From Mycolicibacter sinensis (GTDB taxonomy: Bacteria; Actinomycetota; Actinomycetes; Mycobacteriales; Mycobacteriaceae): a stretch of DNA of 64,000 bases. The stretch spans positions 1 to 64,000 of the forward strand of contig NZ_LZIN01000005.1 in assembly GCF_001667375.1 (NCBI RefSeq), read 5' to 3'. A program made the translations under genes and the position numbers. The notes beneath the pieces are model-generated. The model searched no databases, was not told the origin of the DNA, and was given only the letters and a program-made list of their open reading frames with translations. Of this stretch, positions 57,675-64,000 are shown piece after piece (positions within the stretch are counted from its first letter, which is position 1; each line of letters opens with the position of its first letter).

Positions 57675-58481
57675 ATGCCAGTGCCTGCTCCCAGCCCGGA
57701 TGCCCGCGCCGTCGTCACCGGGGCGTCCCAGGGGATCGGCGAAGCGCTCGCCACCGAGCTGGCCGGTCGCGGCCACGGGCTGATCATCACCGCCCGGCGC
57801 GAGGACGTGCTCAACGACGTGGCGGCGCGGCTGCGCGACAAGTACCGGGTGGCCGTCGAGGTGCGGGCGGTCGACCTGGCCGATCCGCCGGCCCGCGACC
57901 AGTTCTGCGCGGAGCTGGCCGAGCGGGAGATCTCGGTGTTGTGTGCCAACGCCGGCACCGCGACGTTCGGGCCGATCTCCGGTTTGGACCCGGCGGCGGA
58001 GAAGGCGCAGGTGCAGCTGAACGCGATCGCGGTGCACGACCTGGTGTTGGCGGTGCTGCCGGGCATGCTGGCGCGCCGCGCCGGCGGGATCCTGATCTCG
58101 GGTTCGGCGGCCGGCAACTCCCCGATCCCCAACAATGCCACCTACGCCGCGACCAAGGCCTTCGCCAACACCTTCAGCGAGTCGCTGCGCGGCGAGCTGC
58201 TCAAATCCGGGGTGCACGTGACGCTGCTGGCGCCCGGGCCGGTGCGCGCCGAAATGCCCGACGCCACCGAAGCTTCGCTGGTCGACAAACTGATCCCGGA
58301 TTTTCTGTGGATCTCCACCCAGCACACCGCCAAGCTGTCGCTGGATGCCTTGGAGCGCAACAAGATGCGCGTCGTACCGGGGATCACCTCGAAGGCCATG
58401 TCGATGGCCAGCGGGTACGCCCCGCGCGCCATCGTCACGCCGATCGTCGGCTTCGTCTATAAGAAGCTCGGCGGGGGTTAG
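57675..58481 (+). CDS. cmrA: Mycolate reductase CmrA (short-chain dehydrogenase)
   Basis: A 268-residue SDR, the length I recall for Rv2509, the reductase that converts the 3-oxo mycolate precursor to mature mycolic acid. Cofactor motif TGASQGIGEAL near residue 16, the acidic/Arg segment ITARRED, NAG near 98, Ser in ISGSAAG and the catalytic YAATK near 156 are complete. The C-terminal segment PRAIVTPIVGFVYKKLGGG is hydrophobic and may touch the membrane. Its stop abuts the stop of the convergent HerA-like gene with no gap. Confidence 0.93.
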   Translation: MPVPAPSPDARAVVTGASQGIGEALATELAGRGHGLIITARREDVLNDVAARLRDKYRVAVEVRAVDLADPPARDQFCAELAEREISVLCANAGTATFGPISGLDPAAEKAQVQLNAIAVHDLVLAVLPGMLARRAGGILISGSAAGNSPIPNNATYAATKAFANTFSESLRGELLKSGVHVTLLAPGPVRAEMPDATEASLVDKLIPDFLWISTQHTAKLSLDALERNKMRVVPGITSKAMSMASGYAPRAIVTPIVGFVYKKLGGG

Positions 58482-60062
58482 CTAGCGCCGGCGGCGGCCG
58501 GTACCCATTGCGCCGCGGGTGATCTGACCGACCACCACGGTGGTGACAGCACGTGTCACCTGCTTGCCTTCCCGGGTGGAGAGGAAGTGGGCGAGCCAGC
58601 GACCGAACCGCGTCCACCAGTGCACTTTCGGTGGCTCCGGCAGCTCGTCGTACTCGCGGGCGTCGGATGGCGGCGCACTGCCCTCCCCCGCTGCGAGCTT
58701 GCGGGACAAGATCTCATAGGCCGACTCGCGATCCACCGTCTCGCTGTAGACGGCGTGCAGGGGACTCGCCGTGGCCGCCGCGGTGATCGCCGCGTCGCCG
58801 ACGGACGCCATCAGCGATCGCGGTGCCCGCAGCCGCGTCCAAGCGACCGGAGTCGGGGCGCCCCTCTCCGACAAGACGGTGACAATCGCCTCGCCGATCC
58901 CCAGCGACGTCAGCGCCGACTCCAGGTCATACACCTTGGTTTTGGGGTAGGTGCGCACCGTCTTGCTCAGCGCCTTCTGGTCATCGGGCGTGAACGCACG
59001 CAGCGCATGCTGGATCCGGGCGCCCAGCTGGGACAGCACGTTGTTGGGCACATCGGTGGGTAACTGGGTGCAGAAGAACACCCCGACGCCCTTGGAGCGG
59101 ATCAGCTTCACGGTCTGTTCGACCTGCTGCAGGAACGCCTTGGAGGCGTCGGTGAACAGCAGGTGCGCCTCGTCGAAGAAGAACACCAACTTGGGCTTGT
59201 CAACGTCGCCGACCTCGGGAAGCAGCGTGAACAGGTCGGCGAGCACCCACATCAAGAAGGTGGAGAACAACACCGGGCGGGCAGCCTGATCACCCAGTTC
59301 CAGCAGCGAGATGATGCCGCGGCCCTGACTGTCGGTGCGCAGCAAGTCTTCCGGCTTGAGCTCCGGCTCGCCGAAGAAGGTGTCGCCGCCTTCGGCTTCC
59401 AGGTTGACCAGCGCACGCAAGATCACCCCCGCGGTCTGAGCCGACACCCCGCCAAGGTTCTTCAGTTGGGGCTTGCCGGCATCACTGGTCAAAAACGTGA
59501 TCACCGAACGCAAATCCTTCAAATCCAGCAGCAGGTAACCGTTCTGGTCGGCCCAGTGGAAAATCAGCCCCAGCGTCGACTCCTGAGTGGCGTTGAGCCC
59601 CAACACCTTCGACAACAGAATCGGCCCGAAGCTGGAAATGGTGGCGCGCACCGGGATTCCGAGGCCGCCGGTGCCCAGCGACAGGAACTCCACCGGGAAC
59701 GCCGTCGCCGCCCAGTCGTCGCCGGTCTCGGTGGCGCGGGCGGTGAGCTTGTCGCCCGCCTCCCCGGGCCGCAACAGCCCCGACAGGTCACCCTTGACGT
59801 CGGCCATCAGCACCGGAACGCCCGCCGCGGACAGCTGTTCGGCGATCACCTGCAGCGTCTTGGTCTTGCCGGTGCCGGTGGCGCCGGCCACCAGCCCGTG
59901 GCGGTTGATCGTGGCCAAGGGGATCCGGACCTGCGCCGACGGGTCGGCGGTCCCGTCGATGACCACCGTCCCCAGTTCGAGGGCCTGACCCTCGGCGCTG
60001 TAGCCGGCCGCGATCTGCTGTGCGGCGTTCGCCGCCGAATCGGGACTCACAGGCCACGACAT
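58482..60062 (-). CDS. HerA-like ATPase, DUF853 family (Rv2510c)
   Basis: A 526-residue P-loop ATPase of the DUF853/HerA-FtsK group. Walker A HGLVAGATGTGKTKTLQ is near residue 60, Walker B FFFDEAHLLF near 294, and VGVFFCTQLPTDVP is the arginine-rich sensor region. The C-terminus WWTRFGRWLAHFLSTREGKQ and GRRRR tail may bind membrane or nucleic acid. Function is not established. ATG 60062 follows the family length (533 in M. tuberculosis); the frame open to 60323 overlaps orn and is not homologous. Confidence 0.88.
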   Translation of the reverse strand: MSWPVSPDSAANAAQQIAAGYSAEGQALELGTVVIDGTADPSAQVRIPLATINRHGLVAGATGTGKTKTLQVIAEQLSAAGVPVLMADVKGDLSGLLRPGEAGDKLTARATETGDDWAATAFPVEFLSLGTGGLGIPVRATISSFGPILLSKVLGLNATQESTLGLIFHWADQNGYLLLDLKDLRSVITFLTSDAGKPQLKNLGGVSAQTAGVILRALVNLEAEGGDTFFGEPELKPEDLLRTDSQGRGIISLLELGDQAARPVLFSTFLMWVLADLFTLLPEVGDVDKPKLVFFFDEAHLLFTDASKAFLQQVEQTVKLIRSKGVGVFFCTQLPTDVPNNVLSQLGARIQHALRAFTPDDQKALSKTVRTYPKTKVYDLESALTSLGIGEAIVTVLSERGAPTPVAWTRLRAPRSLMASVGDAAITAAATASPLHAVYSETVDRESAYEILSRKLAAGEGSAPPSDAREYDELPEPPKVHWWTRFGRWLAHFLSTREGKQVTRAVTTVVVGQITRGAMGTGRRRR

Positions 60063-60125
60063 TACTTGGCCGGTCAGCACCGCTATGCGACTACGGCGCC
60101 GCCGAGCGGCTAACGTGTGCCTACT

Positions 60126-60782
60126 GTGAGCGCTGCACGAGATGAACTCGTCTGGATCGACTGCGAGATGACCGGGCTGGACCTGGCCTCGGACAAGCTG
60201 ATCGAGATTGCCGCCCTGGTCACCGACGGTGAGCTGAACATCCTCGGCGACGGTATCGACGTGGTGATCCACGCCGACGACGCGACCCTGGCCGCGATGA
60301 GCGACGTCGTGACCGACATGCACACCCGGTCAGGGCTGATCGAGGAGGTCAGAGCGTCGAGCATCGACCTGGCCACCGCCGAGCAGATGGTGCTCGACTA
60401 CATCCGCAGCCACGTCAAACAGGCCCGCACCGCGCCGCTGGCGGGCAACTCGATCGGCACCGACCGCGCCTTCCTGGCCCGCGACATGGGCACGCTCAAC
60501 GAATACCTGCACTACCGGATGGTCGACGTCAGCTCGATCAAGGAGTTGTGCCGGCGCTGGTACCCGCGGATCTACTTCGGTCAGCCCGAGAAGGGCCTGG
60601 CGCACCGCGCGCTGGCCGACATCCACGAGTCCATCCGGGAGCTCAAGTACTACCGGCGCACCGCGTTCGTGGCCCCTCCCGGGCCGCCTACCAGCGACAT
60701 CGCTGCGGTAGCCGCAGAGCTGGGACCGCCTTCGGACGCGCACGAGGTGATCGATTCGGTCGCTGAGCGTCCGAGCGGCTAG
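60126..60782 (+). CDS. orn: Oligoribonuclease
   Basis: A 218-residue 3'-5' exoribonuclease that finishes RNA decay by degrading two- to five-mers, and cyclic-dinucleotide products such as pGpG. The DEDDh residues are in [28 protein letters not shown] and [14 protein letters not shown] 60126 is chosen because [12 protein letters not shown] follows within five codons and a TAACGT -10 (60111-60116) sits nine bases upstream, suggesting a leaderless mRNA; GTG 60117 is an alternative. tRNA-His follows by 35 bases. Confidence 0.95.
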   Translation: MSAARDELVWIDCEMTGLDLASDKLIEIAALVTDGELNILGDGIDVVIHADDATLAAMSDVVTDMHTRSGLIEEVRASSIDLATAEQMVLDYIRSHVKQARTAPLAGNSIGTDRAFLARDMGTLNEYLHYRMVDVSSIKELCRRWYPRIYFGQPEKGLAHRALADIHESIRELKYYRRTAFVAPPGPPTSDIAAVAAELGPPSDAHEVIDSVAERPSG

Positions 60783-60817
60783 TATCGACGACGCTGCCTG
60801 CTCGGCGGGCAGCGATG

Positions 60818-60890
60818 GTGGCTGTAGTTCAGTTGGTAGAGCACCAGGTTGTGATCCTGGGTGTCGCGGGTTCGAGTCCCGTCAGCCACC
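60818..60890 (+). tRNA. tRNA-His (anticodon GTG)
   Basis: A 73-nt cloverleaf: acceptor GTGGCTG/CAGCCAC, anticodon loop TTGTGAT with GTG, T-stem GCGGG/CCCGT. G at 60817 can serve as the His-specific G-1 opposite C73. Same order as orn-tRNA-His in M. tuberculosis. Confidence 0.97.
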
Positions 60891-60896
60891 CCGATA

Positions 60897-60928
60897 GGTC
60901 GGAGGGCTTTGGCCCTCCGACCTTTTTT
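60897..60928 (+). terminator. Canonical intrinsic terminator after tRNA-His
   Basis: A perfect 11-base stem GGTCGGAGGGC/GCCCTCCGACC with loop TTTG followed by six T. Such full L-shaped terminators are scarce in mycobacteria, which makes this an unusually clear example. Confidence 0.92.
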
Positions 60929-61163
60929 CTTTGGCTGGGTCCCGACCGGAATCGTTGATGCAGCGGCGAGGGCATAGCTCGTCGTCCCTGATTACGTACC
61001 GTCTAAACCCGCCCGCCAACGAGATCTGCGCCACACTCCGCATCCGCCTGAGCGCAGACCCGGCGGCGCAGTTGGTCTGCAGCCGCCGAATGGTGTAATT
61101 GCCCAGGTCAGAACGACTTTTTGCTGCCGTTGACACCGGCTGGAGCGCGGTGAGTCCAGTCGC

Positions 61164-61242
61164 CAAAACGTGTCACCGCAGTACGTTTTTGTAACGTAAT
61201 CAGGGCGCGGCGGTTTGGCCCAAAGATCACGTTTTGGTTACG
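61164..61242. repeat. Repeated ACGTTTT motifs before a secreted protein gene
   Basis: ACGTTTTTGTAACG (61183-61196) and ACGTTTTGGTTACG (61229-61242) are direct copies with two mismatches, 46 bases apart. An inverted AAAACGT element lies nearby (61166-61172). The area is AT-rich for this genome and ends 40 bases before the gene start. The 353-base gap from the terminator to 61282 holds no other supported gene. Confidence 0.5.
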
Positions 61243-61281
61243 GTGCCCTGCGTGCTCACGCAAGGACTGATTGATCTGCGC

Positions 61282-61941
61282 ATGAAATCCTCGGTTCTGG
61301 CGGCGACGGCTGTGTTGCCGGCCGCCGTTTTTATGACCGGCAACGCCGGTGCCGACCCGGGAAACAACGACGAACCCGCGGCCATCGCCGAAGCCCCGCC
61401 CCCTGAGGACGCGCCACCGCCGCCCCCGGAAGACGGGCCACCGCCGCCGCCCGAGGATCTGCCGCCGCCACCGGAAGACGCGCCACCGCCCGAGGTCTTT
61501 CCGGTGGGAGCCAATTGGGGCATGCCGGCGCCGCACGCGCTGCCGCCCGGCATTGCCAACGAGCGCGGGATGCAGGTCAAGACGATCCTCGTCTCGCGCA
61601 GCATCAGCGAGGTGTTCCCACAGGTCCACGACATGATCGGGGTGCGTCCGGACGGGCAGCGCTGGCACCCCTCAGGCCTGGCGATCGACATCATGATCCC
61701 CAACGCGGGCAGCCCCGAGGGCATCGCGCTCGGTGACCAGATCGTGGCGTACGCCCTGCGCAACGCCGGCCGGTTCGCCCTGCAAGACGCGATCTGGCGC
61801 GGCACCTACTACACGCCGGCTGGGCCCAGCGGCCGTGGCAACGGCCACTACGACCACGTGCACATCACCACGTTCGGCGGTGGCTATCCCAATGGCGGCG
61901 AAGAGTACCTGCACGAGGAGAGCGAGCCGGCCCCCGTCTGA
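61282..61941 (+). CDS. Secreted proline-rich protein with peptidase M15-like C-terminal domain
   Basis: A 219-residue secreted protein. The signal peptide is MKSSVLAATAVLPAAVFMTG with cleavage after NAGA (about residue 24). A linker of tandem PPPPEDxPP units (residues ~38-75) leads to an ARB-07466/VanY-like domain: VKTILVSRSISEVF, RWHPSGLAIDIMIP, and HYDHVHIT. The His and Asp of WHPSGLAID and the DHVH pair resemble the metal site of D-Ala-D-Ala or D,D-peptidases, so cell-wall cleavage is possible. The start is ATG 61282; AAGGA lies 15 bases away and upstream GTG codons are in frame. It converges with ldtB. Confidence 0.82.
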   Translation: MKSSVLAATAVLPAAVFMTGNAGADPGNNDEPAAIAEAPPPEDAPPPPPEDGPPPPPEDLPPPPEDAPPPEVFPVGANWGMPAPHALPPGIANERGMQVKTILVSRSISEVFPQVHDMIGVRPDGQRWHPSGLAIDIMIPNAGSPEGIALGDQIVAYALRNAGRFALQDAIWRGTYYTPAGPSGRGNGHYDHVHITTFGGGYPNGGEEYLHEESEPAPV

Positions 61942-61962
61942 GCCGCGCCCACCCGCCCGGTG

Positions 61963-63192
61963 CTACCGCGTCGGTCCGACGGCGTTGCCGGCTTCCCACT
62001 CCGACCACGGCACGTTCCAGTCGCCGAGGCCTTCGGTGCCGGGCAGCAGCGGCCCGCTGGTGTTGCGGATCTGCACCACGTCGCCCCGCTTGACGTGGTC
62101 GTAGAACCACAGCGCGTTGCTGGGGCTGACGTTGATGCAGCCGTGGCTGGCGTTGGAGTACCCCTGCGCGCCCACCGACCACGGCGCCGAGTGCACGAAG
62201 ATCCCGCTGTAGGAGATCTGGGTGGCCCAGTCCACATCGGTGCGATACCCGTTGGGTGAGTTGACCGGCACCCCGTAGGTCGACGAGTCCATCACGATGT
62301 GCGGGAAGCGTTCGCCGACGATGTAGGTGCCGTTGTTCGTCGGTGTGCTGTCCTTGCCCATCGACACCGGCATGGTCTTGGCGATCTCACCGTTGACCCG
62401 CACCACCATCGACTTGGTGTTGTCATCGATGGACGCGATGACCTCGTCGCCGATGACGAAGTGACTCGATGCGTCGTCCTGGCCGAACACGCCGTTGCCC
62501 AGATCCACGCCGTAGGTGTTGACCGCCACGTCGATCTTGGTGCCGGGCTTCCAGAAAGACTGTGGCCGCCACCGCACTTCGCGATTGTTCAACCAGTAGA
62601 ACGCACCCGCCACCGGCGGGTCGGTAGTGATCTTGATCGCCTTCTCGGCCGCCGCCCGGTCAGCGATGTTCTCGTCGAACCGGATCGCCACCGGCTGGCC
62701 GACGCCGACGACCTCGCCGTCGCGGGGCATCACGTAGGGCATGGTCAGGTTCTGCGGCGAGTGGGTCTGAAACGTCATCTGCCGGCTGGTGACCCCGCCC
62801 AGCCCCAGCGACTTGGCGTTCACCGTGTAGCGCTTGTTGTAGCCGAGTGGCTCGGTCGTCGACCAGGTCAGCCCGTCGGGACTGAGTCGACCGTCGACCA
62901 CCGAACCGTATTCGTTGACCATGGTGACCGAGTCGAGCACGCCGTCTTCGGCGGTCACCGTCACGGGCACGTCCACCGCCACGCCGACAGCTTTGTCGGT
63001 GACCGACGCGGTGAGCTTGGGCACCAGCAGGTCGGCGAACGGGGTGCCCTTGTCGGCGATGATCTTCGTCGCCTCCGCGTCGGCATTGCCGCCGCAGGCG
63101 CTCAGTCCCAACACCGCTACCGGCACCATCAGCACTGCCGCCAGCCGGGACCTATACCCCCGGCAGCGGCGCGTCGAACCAACCTGCCCCAT
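61963..63192 (-). CDS. ldtB: L,D-transpeptidase LdtB (LdtMt2)
   Basis: A 409-residue lipoprotein that forms 3-3 cross-links in peptidoglycan and is a carbapenem target. Lipobox LSAC is at about residues 28-31. Two Ig-like domains (residues ~50-145 and ~150-250) precede the YkuD domain, whose active site HSAPW...SHGCINV has the nucleophile Cys near residue 354, the position known in LdtMt2. ATG 63192 gives 409 residues (408 in M. tuberculosis Rv2518c); a reading to 63219 adds nine residues. A GGTGGG site is upstream. Confidence 0.96.
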   Translation of the reverse strand: MGQVGSTRRCRGYRSRLAAVLMVPVAVLGLSACGGNADAEATKIIADKGTPFADLLVPKLTASVTDKAVGVAVDVPVTVTAEDGVLDSVTMVNEYGSVVDGRLSPDGLTWSTTEPLGYNKRYTVNAKSLGLGGVTSRQMTFQTHSPQNLTMPYVMPRDGEVVGVGQPVAIRFDENIADRAAAEKAIKITTDPPVAGAFYWLNNREVRWRPQSFWKPGTKIDVAVNTYGVDLGNGVFGQDDASSHFVIGDEVIASIDDNTKSMVVRVNGEIAKTMPVSMGKDSTPTNNGTYIVGERFPHIVMDSSTYGVPVNSPNGYRTDVDWATQISYSGIFVHSAPWSVGAQGYSNASHGCINVSPSNALWFYDHVKRGDVVQIRNTSGPLLPGTEGLGDWNVPWSEWEAGNAVGPTR

Positions 63193-63346
63193 GCTCTTTT
63201 CCCACCTGCCCCAGCTCAAACTGCTCGCACGCAGTCTAGTGGGTAATCGGGGGTACTGCTGATCCTGCGATCGCCGCCCGGCACCAGGGGATTTCGCCTG
63301 GCGGTGCCGCGCCTGTTATTGTCTTCCTCGCGGTATTGACCGCCCA

Positions 63347-63419
<73 letters not shown>

Positions 63420-63454
63420 CAGCTCGGACCGGGTTTATCTACAGGACTGACGGA

Positions 63455-63478
63455 GCCCCCAGCCTTTCGGCCGGGGGC
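63455..63478 (+). terminator. GC-rich hairpin without T-tract after tRNA-Lys
   Basis: GCCCCCAGCC and GGCCGGGGGC form a ten-pair stem with one A-C mismatch and loop TTTC. No T-run follows, so it is an I-shaped terminator candidate; it could equally serve the minus-strand DUF3618 gene, whose stop is at 63495. Confidence 0.6.
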
Positions 63479-63494
63479 GCTTCCCGTAGATGCC

Positions 63495-63722
63495 TTAGCG
63501 GTTGCGAATTCGCCGGATCGCCAACACCACGAGCAGGCCGCCGGCCCCAGCCAGCGAAACCATCACCACCGGCTGGGTGACGAAGCCGACAATCCGGGTC
63601 TTGGCCCGCTCAGCGAGGTGACGGGGGTTGGCCCGGTCCGCGAGAATGTCCACCGTCGACGCCAACTGCTCGCGTGCCTGGTCGATGTCCTTCTTGATCC
63701 GCTCGGGATCGCGTTCCGCCAC
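63495..63722 (-). CDS. DUF3618 small membrane protein (Rv2520c)
   Basis: Seventy-five residues, the length of Rv2520c. The family N-terminus reads RDPERIKKDIDQAREQLAST, an amphipathic segment of about 40 residues, followed by one membrane helix (VVMVSLAGAGGLLVVLAI) and a basic IRRIRNR end. GTG 63722 is preceded by GGAGG. Function unknown; it is divergent from bcp. Confidence 0.9.
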   Translation of the reverse strand: MAERDPERIKKDIDQAREQLASTVDILADRANPRHLAERAKTRIVGFVTQPVVMVSLAGAGGLLVVLAIRRIRNR

Positions 63723-63818
63723 TGTCGTCCTCCCTGTCCACCCGATGCTGCCCCTGCCGAACTACCCTAGAGCAGCCGGGCCTGGTCTCATGCTCCGGCG
63801 AGCAGAAAGGGGTAGTTG

Positions 63819-64000
63819 GTGACCGACACCGCACGCCTGGCGCCCGGCGATGAAGCCCCGGCGTTCAGCCTTCCCGACGCCGACGGCAACACCGTGTCAC
63901 TGGCCGACTACCGGGGACGACGGGTGGTCGTCTACTTCTATCCGGCGGCGTCCACGCCCGGTTGCACCAAGCAGGCCTGCGACTTCCGGGACAACCTGGC
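63819..64000 (+). CDS. bcp: Peroxiredoxin Bcp, C-terminus cut by window edge
   Basis: About 60 residues of a thiol peroxidase that reduces hydroperoxides. The start [20 protein letters not shown] and the peroxidatic site [14 protein letters not shown], with Cys and the resolving Cys five residues later, are in view. GTG 63819 lies downstream of AAAGGGG. Matches Rv2521. Confidence 0.94.
   Translation, partial: MTDTARLAPGDEAPAFSLPDADGNTVSLADYRGRRVVVYFYPAASTPGCTKQACDFRDNL

Noticed and set aside
60882..61166. 94-residue minus-strand frame over tRNA-His end and terminator
   Set aside because: It overlaps the tRNA and the terminator stem and shows no protein-like pattern.
60930..61281. c-di-AMP (ydaO) riboswitch upstream of the secreted protein
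   Set aside because: Expected because actinobacterial wall hydrolases often carry one, but the conserved GGGGAACC-type core is not present.

Overview
The window is chromosomal DNA from a non-tuberculous member of the Mycobacteriaceae. The evidence is high G+C, frequent GTG starts, and a gene order that follows the Mycobacterium tuberculosis segment Rv2462c (tig) to Rv2521 (bcp) almost end to end. Locus names are used from memory of that genome; no database was searched. There is no CRISPR array, prophage, rRNA or intact insertion sequence.

Layout: (1) 1-10.9 kb: end of tig, tRNA-Pro and tRNA-Gly, lipP, a Nei-type glycosylase, rpiB, a DsbA-like oxidoreductase, pepN, a gene with an HEEIH motif, two genes resembling accessory subunits of the respiratory supercomplex (DUF5130/PRSAF1 and ctaJ), a nitrilase and an HNH nuclease. 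(2) 11-25 kb: glbO-aglA, a thioesterase coupled to the 180-kDa NAD-glutamate dehydrogenase, ettA, a second SSB, an LppX/LprG-type lipoprotein divergent from an MFS transporter, and a CopD-CtaG membrane fusion. (3) 25-31 kb: plsB2-plsC-WS/DGAT, three translationally coupled glycerolipid acyltransferase genes, then tRNA-Arg, a 29-residue membrane microprotein and echA14. (4) 31.9-35.2 kb: bkdABC, the branched-chain ketoacid dehydrogenase.

(5) 35.3-45.7 kb is an accessory block that separates bkdABC from citE, which are neighbours in M. tuberculosis. It holds a PNPOx-like/MocR divergent pair, a membrane protein fused to a NirK-like copper enzyme, a low-GC remnant of a TNT-type toxin with an adjacent candidate immunity gene, a TetR-DUF1214-sulfotransferase operon with a clear palindromic operator, a methyltransferase and a ketopantoate-reductase-like gene. 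(6) 45.7-55.5 kb: one long minus-strand operon scoA-scoB-accD1-accA1-fadE19-maoC-citE, extended here by a D-tartrate-dehydratase-like enolase and the reductase. It serves leucine and itaconate breakdown. The operon is headed by a perfect palindrome; a related site precedes the divergent TetR gene (bkaR). fadD35, which should lie between them, survives only as a deletion scar.

(7) 55.5-64 kb: MmpS-like protein, UMF1-type MFS, mycolate reductase cmrA, a HerA-like ATPase, orn, tRNA-His with a strong intrinsic terminator, a secreted proline-rich protein, the L,D-transpeptidase ldtB, tRNA-Lys, a DUF3618 protein and the start of bcp.

The core is envelope, lipid and branched-chain metabolism. The most unusual material is in block 5 and at the fadD35 scar. 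Start sites were chosen from ribosome-binding sites, 1- or 4-nt overlaps and expected family length; several could be leaderless.
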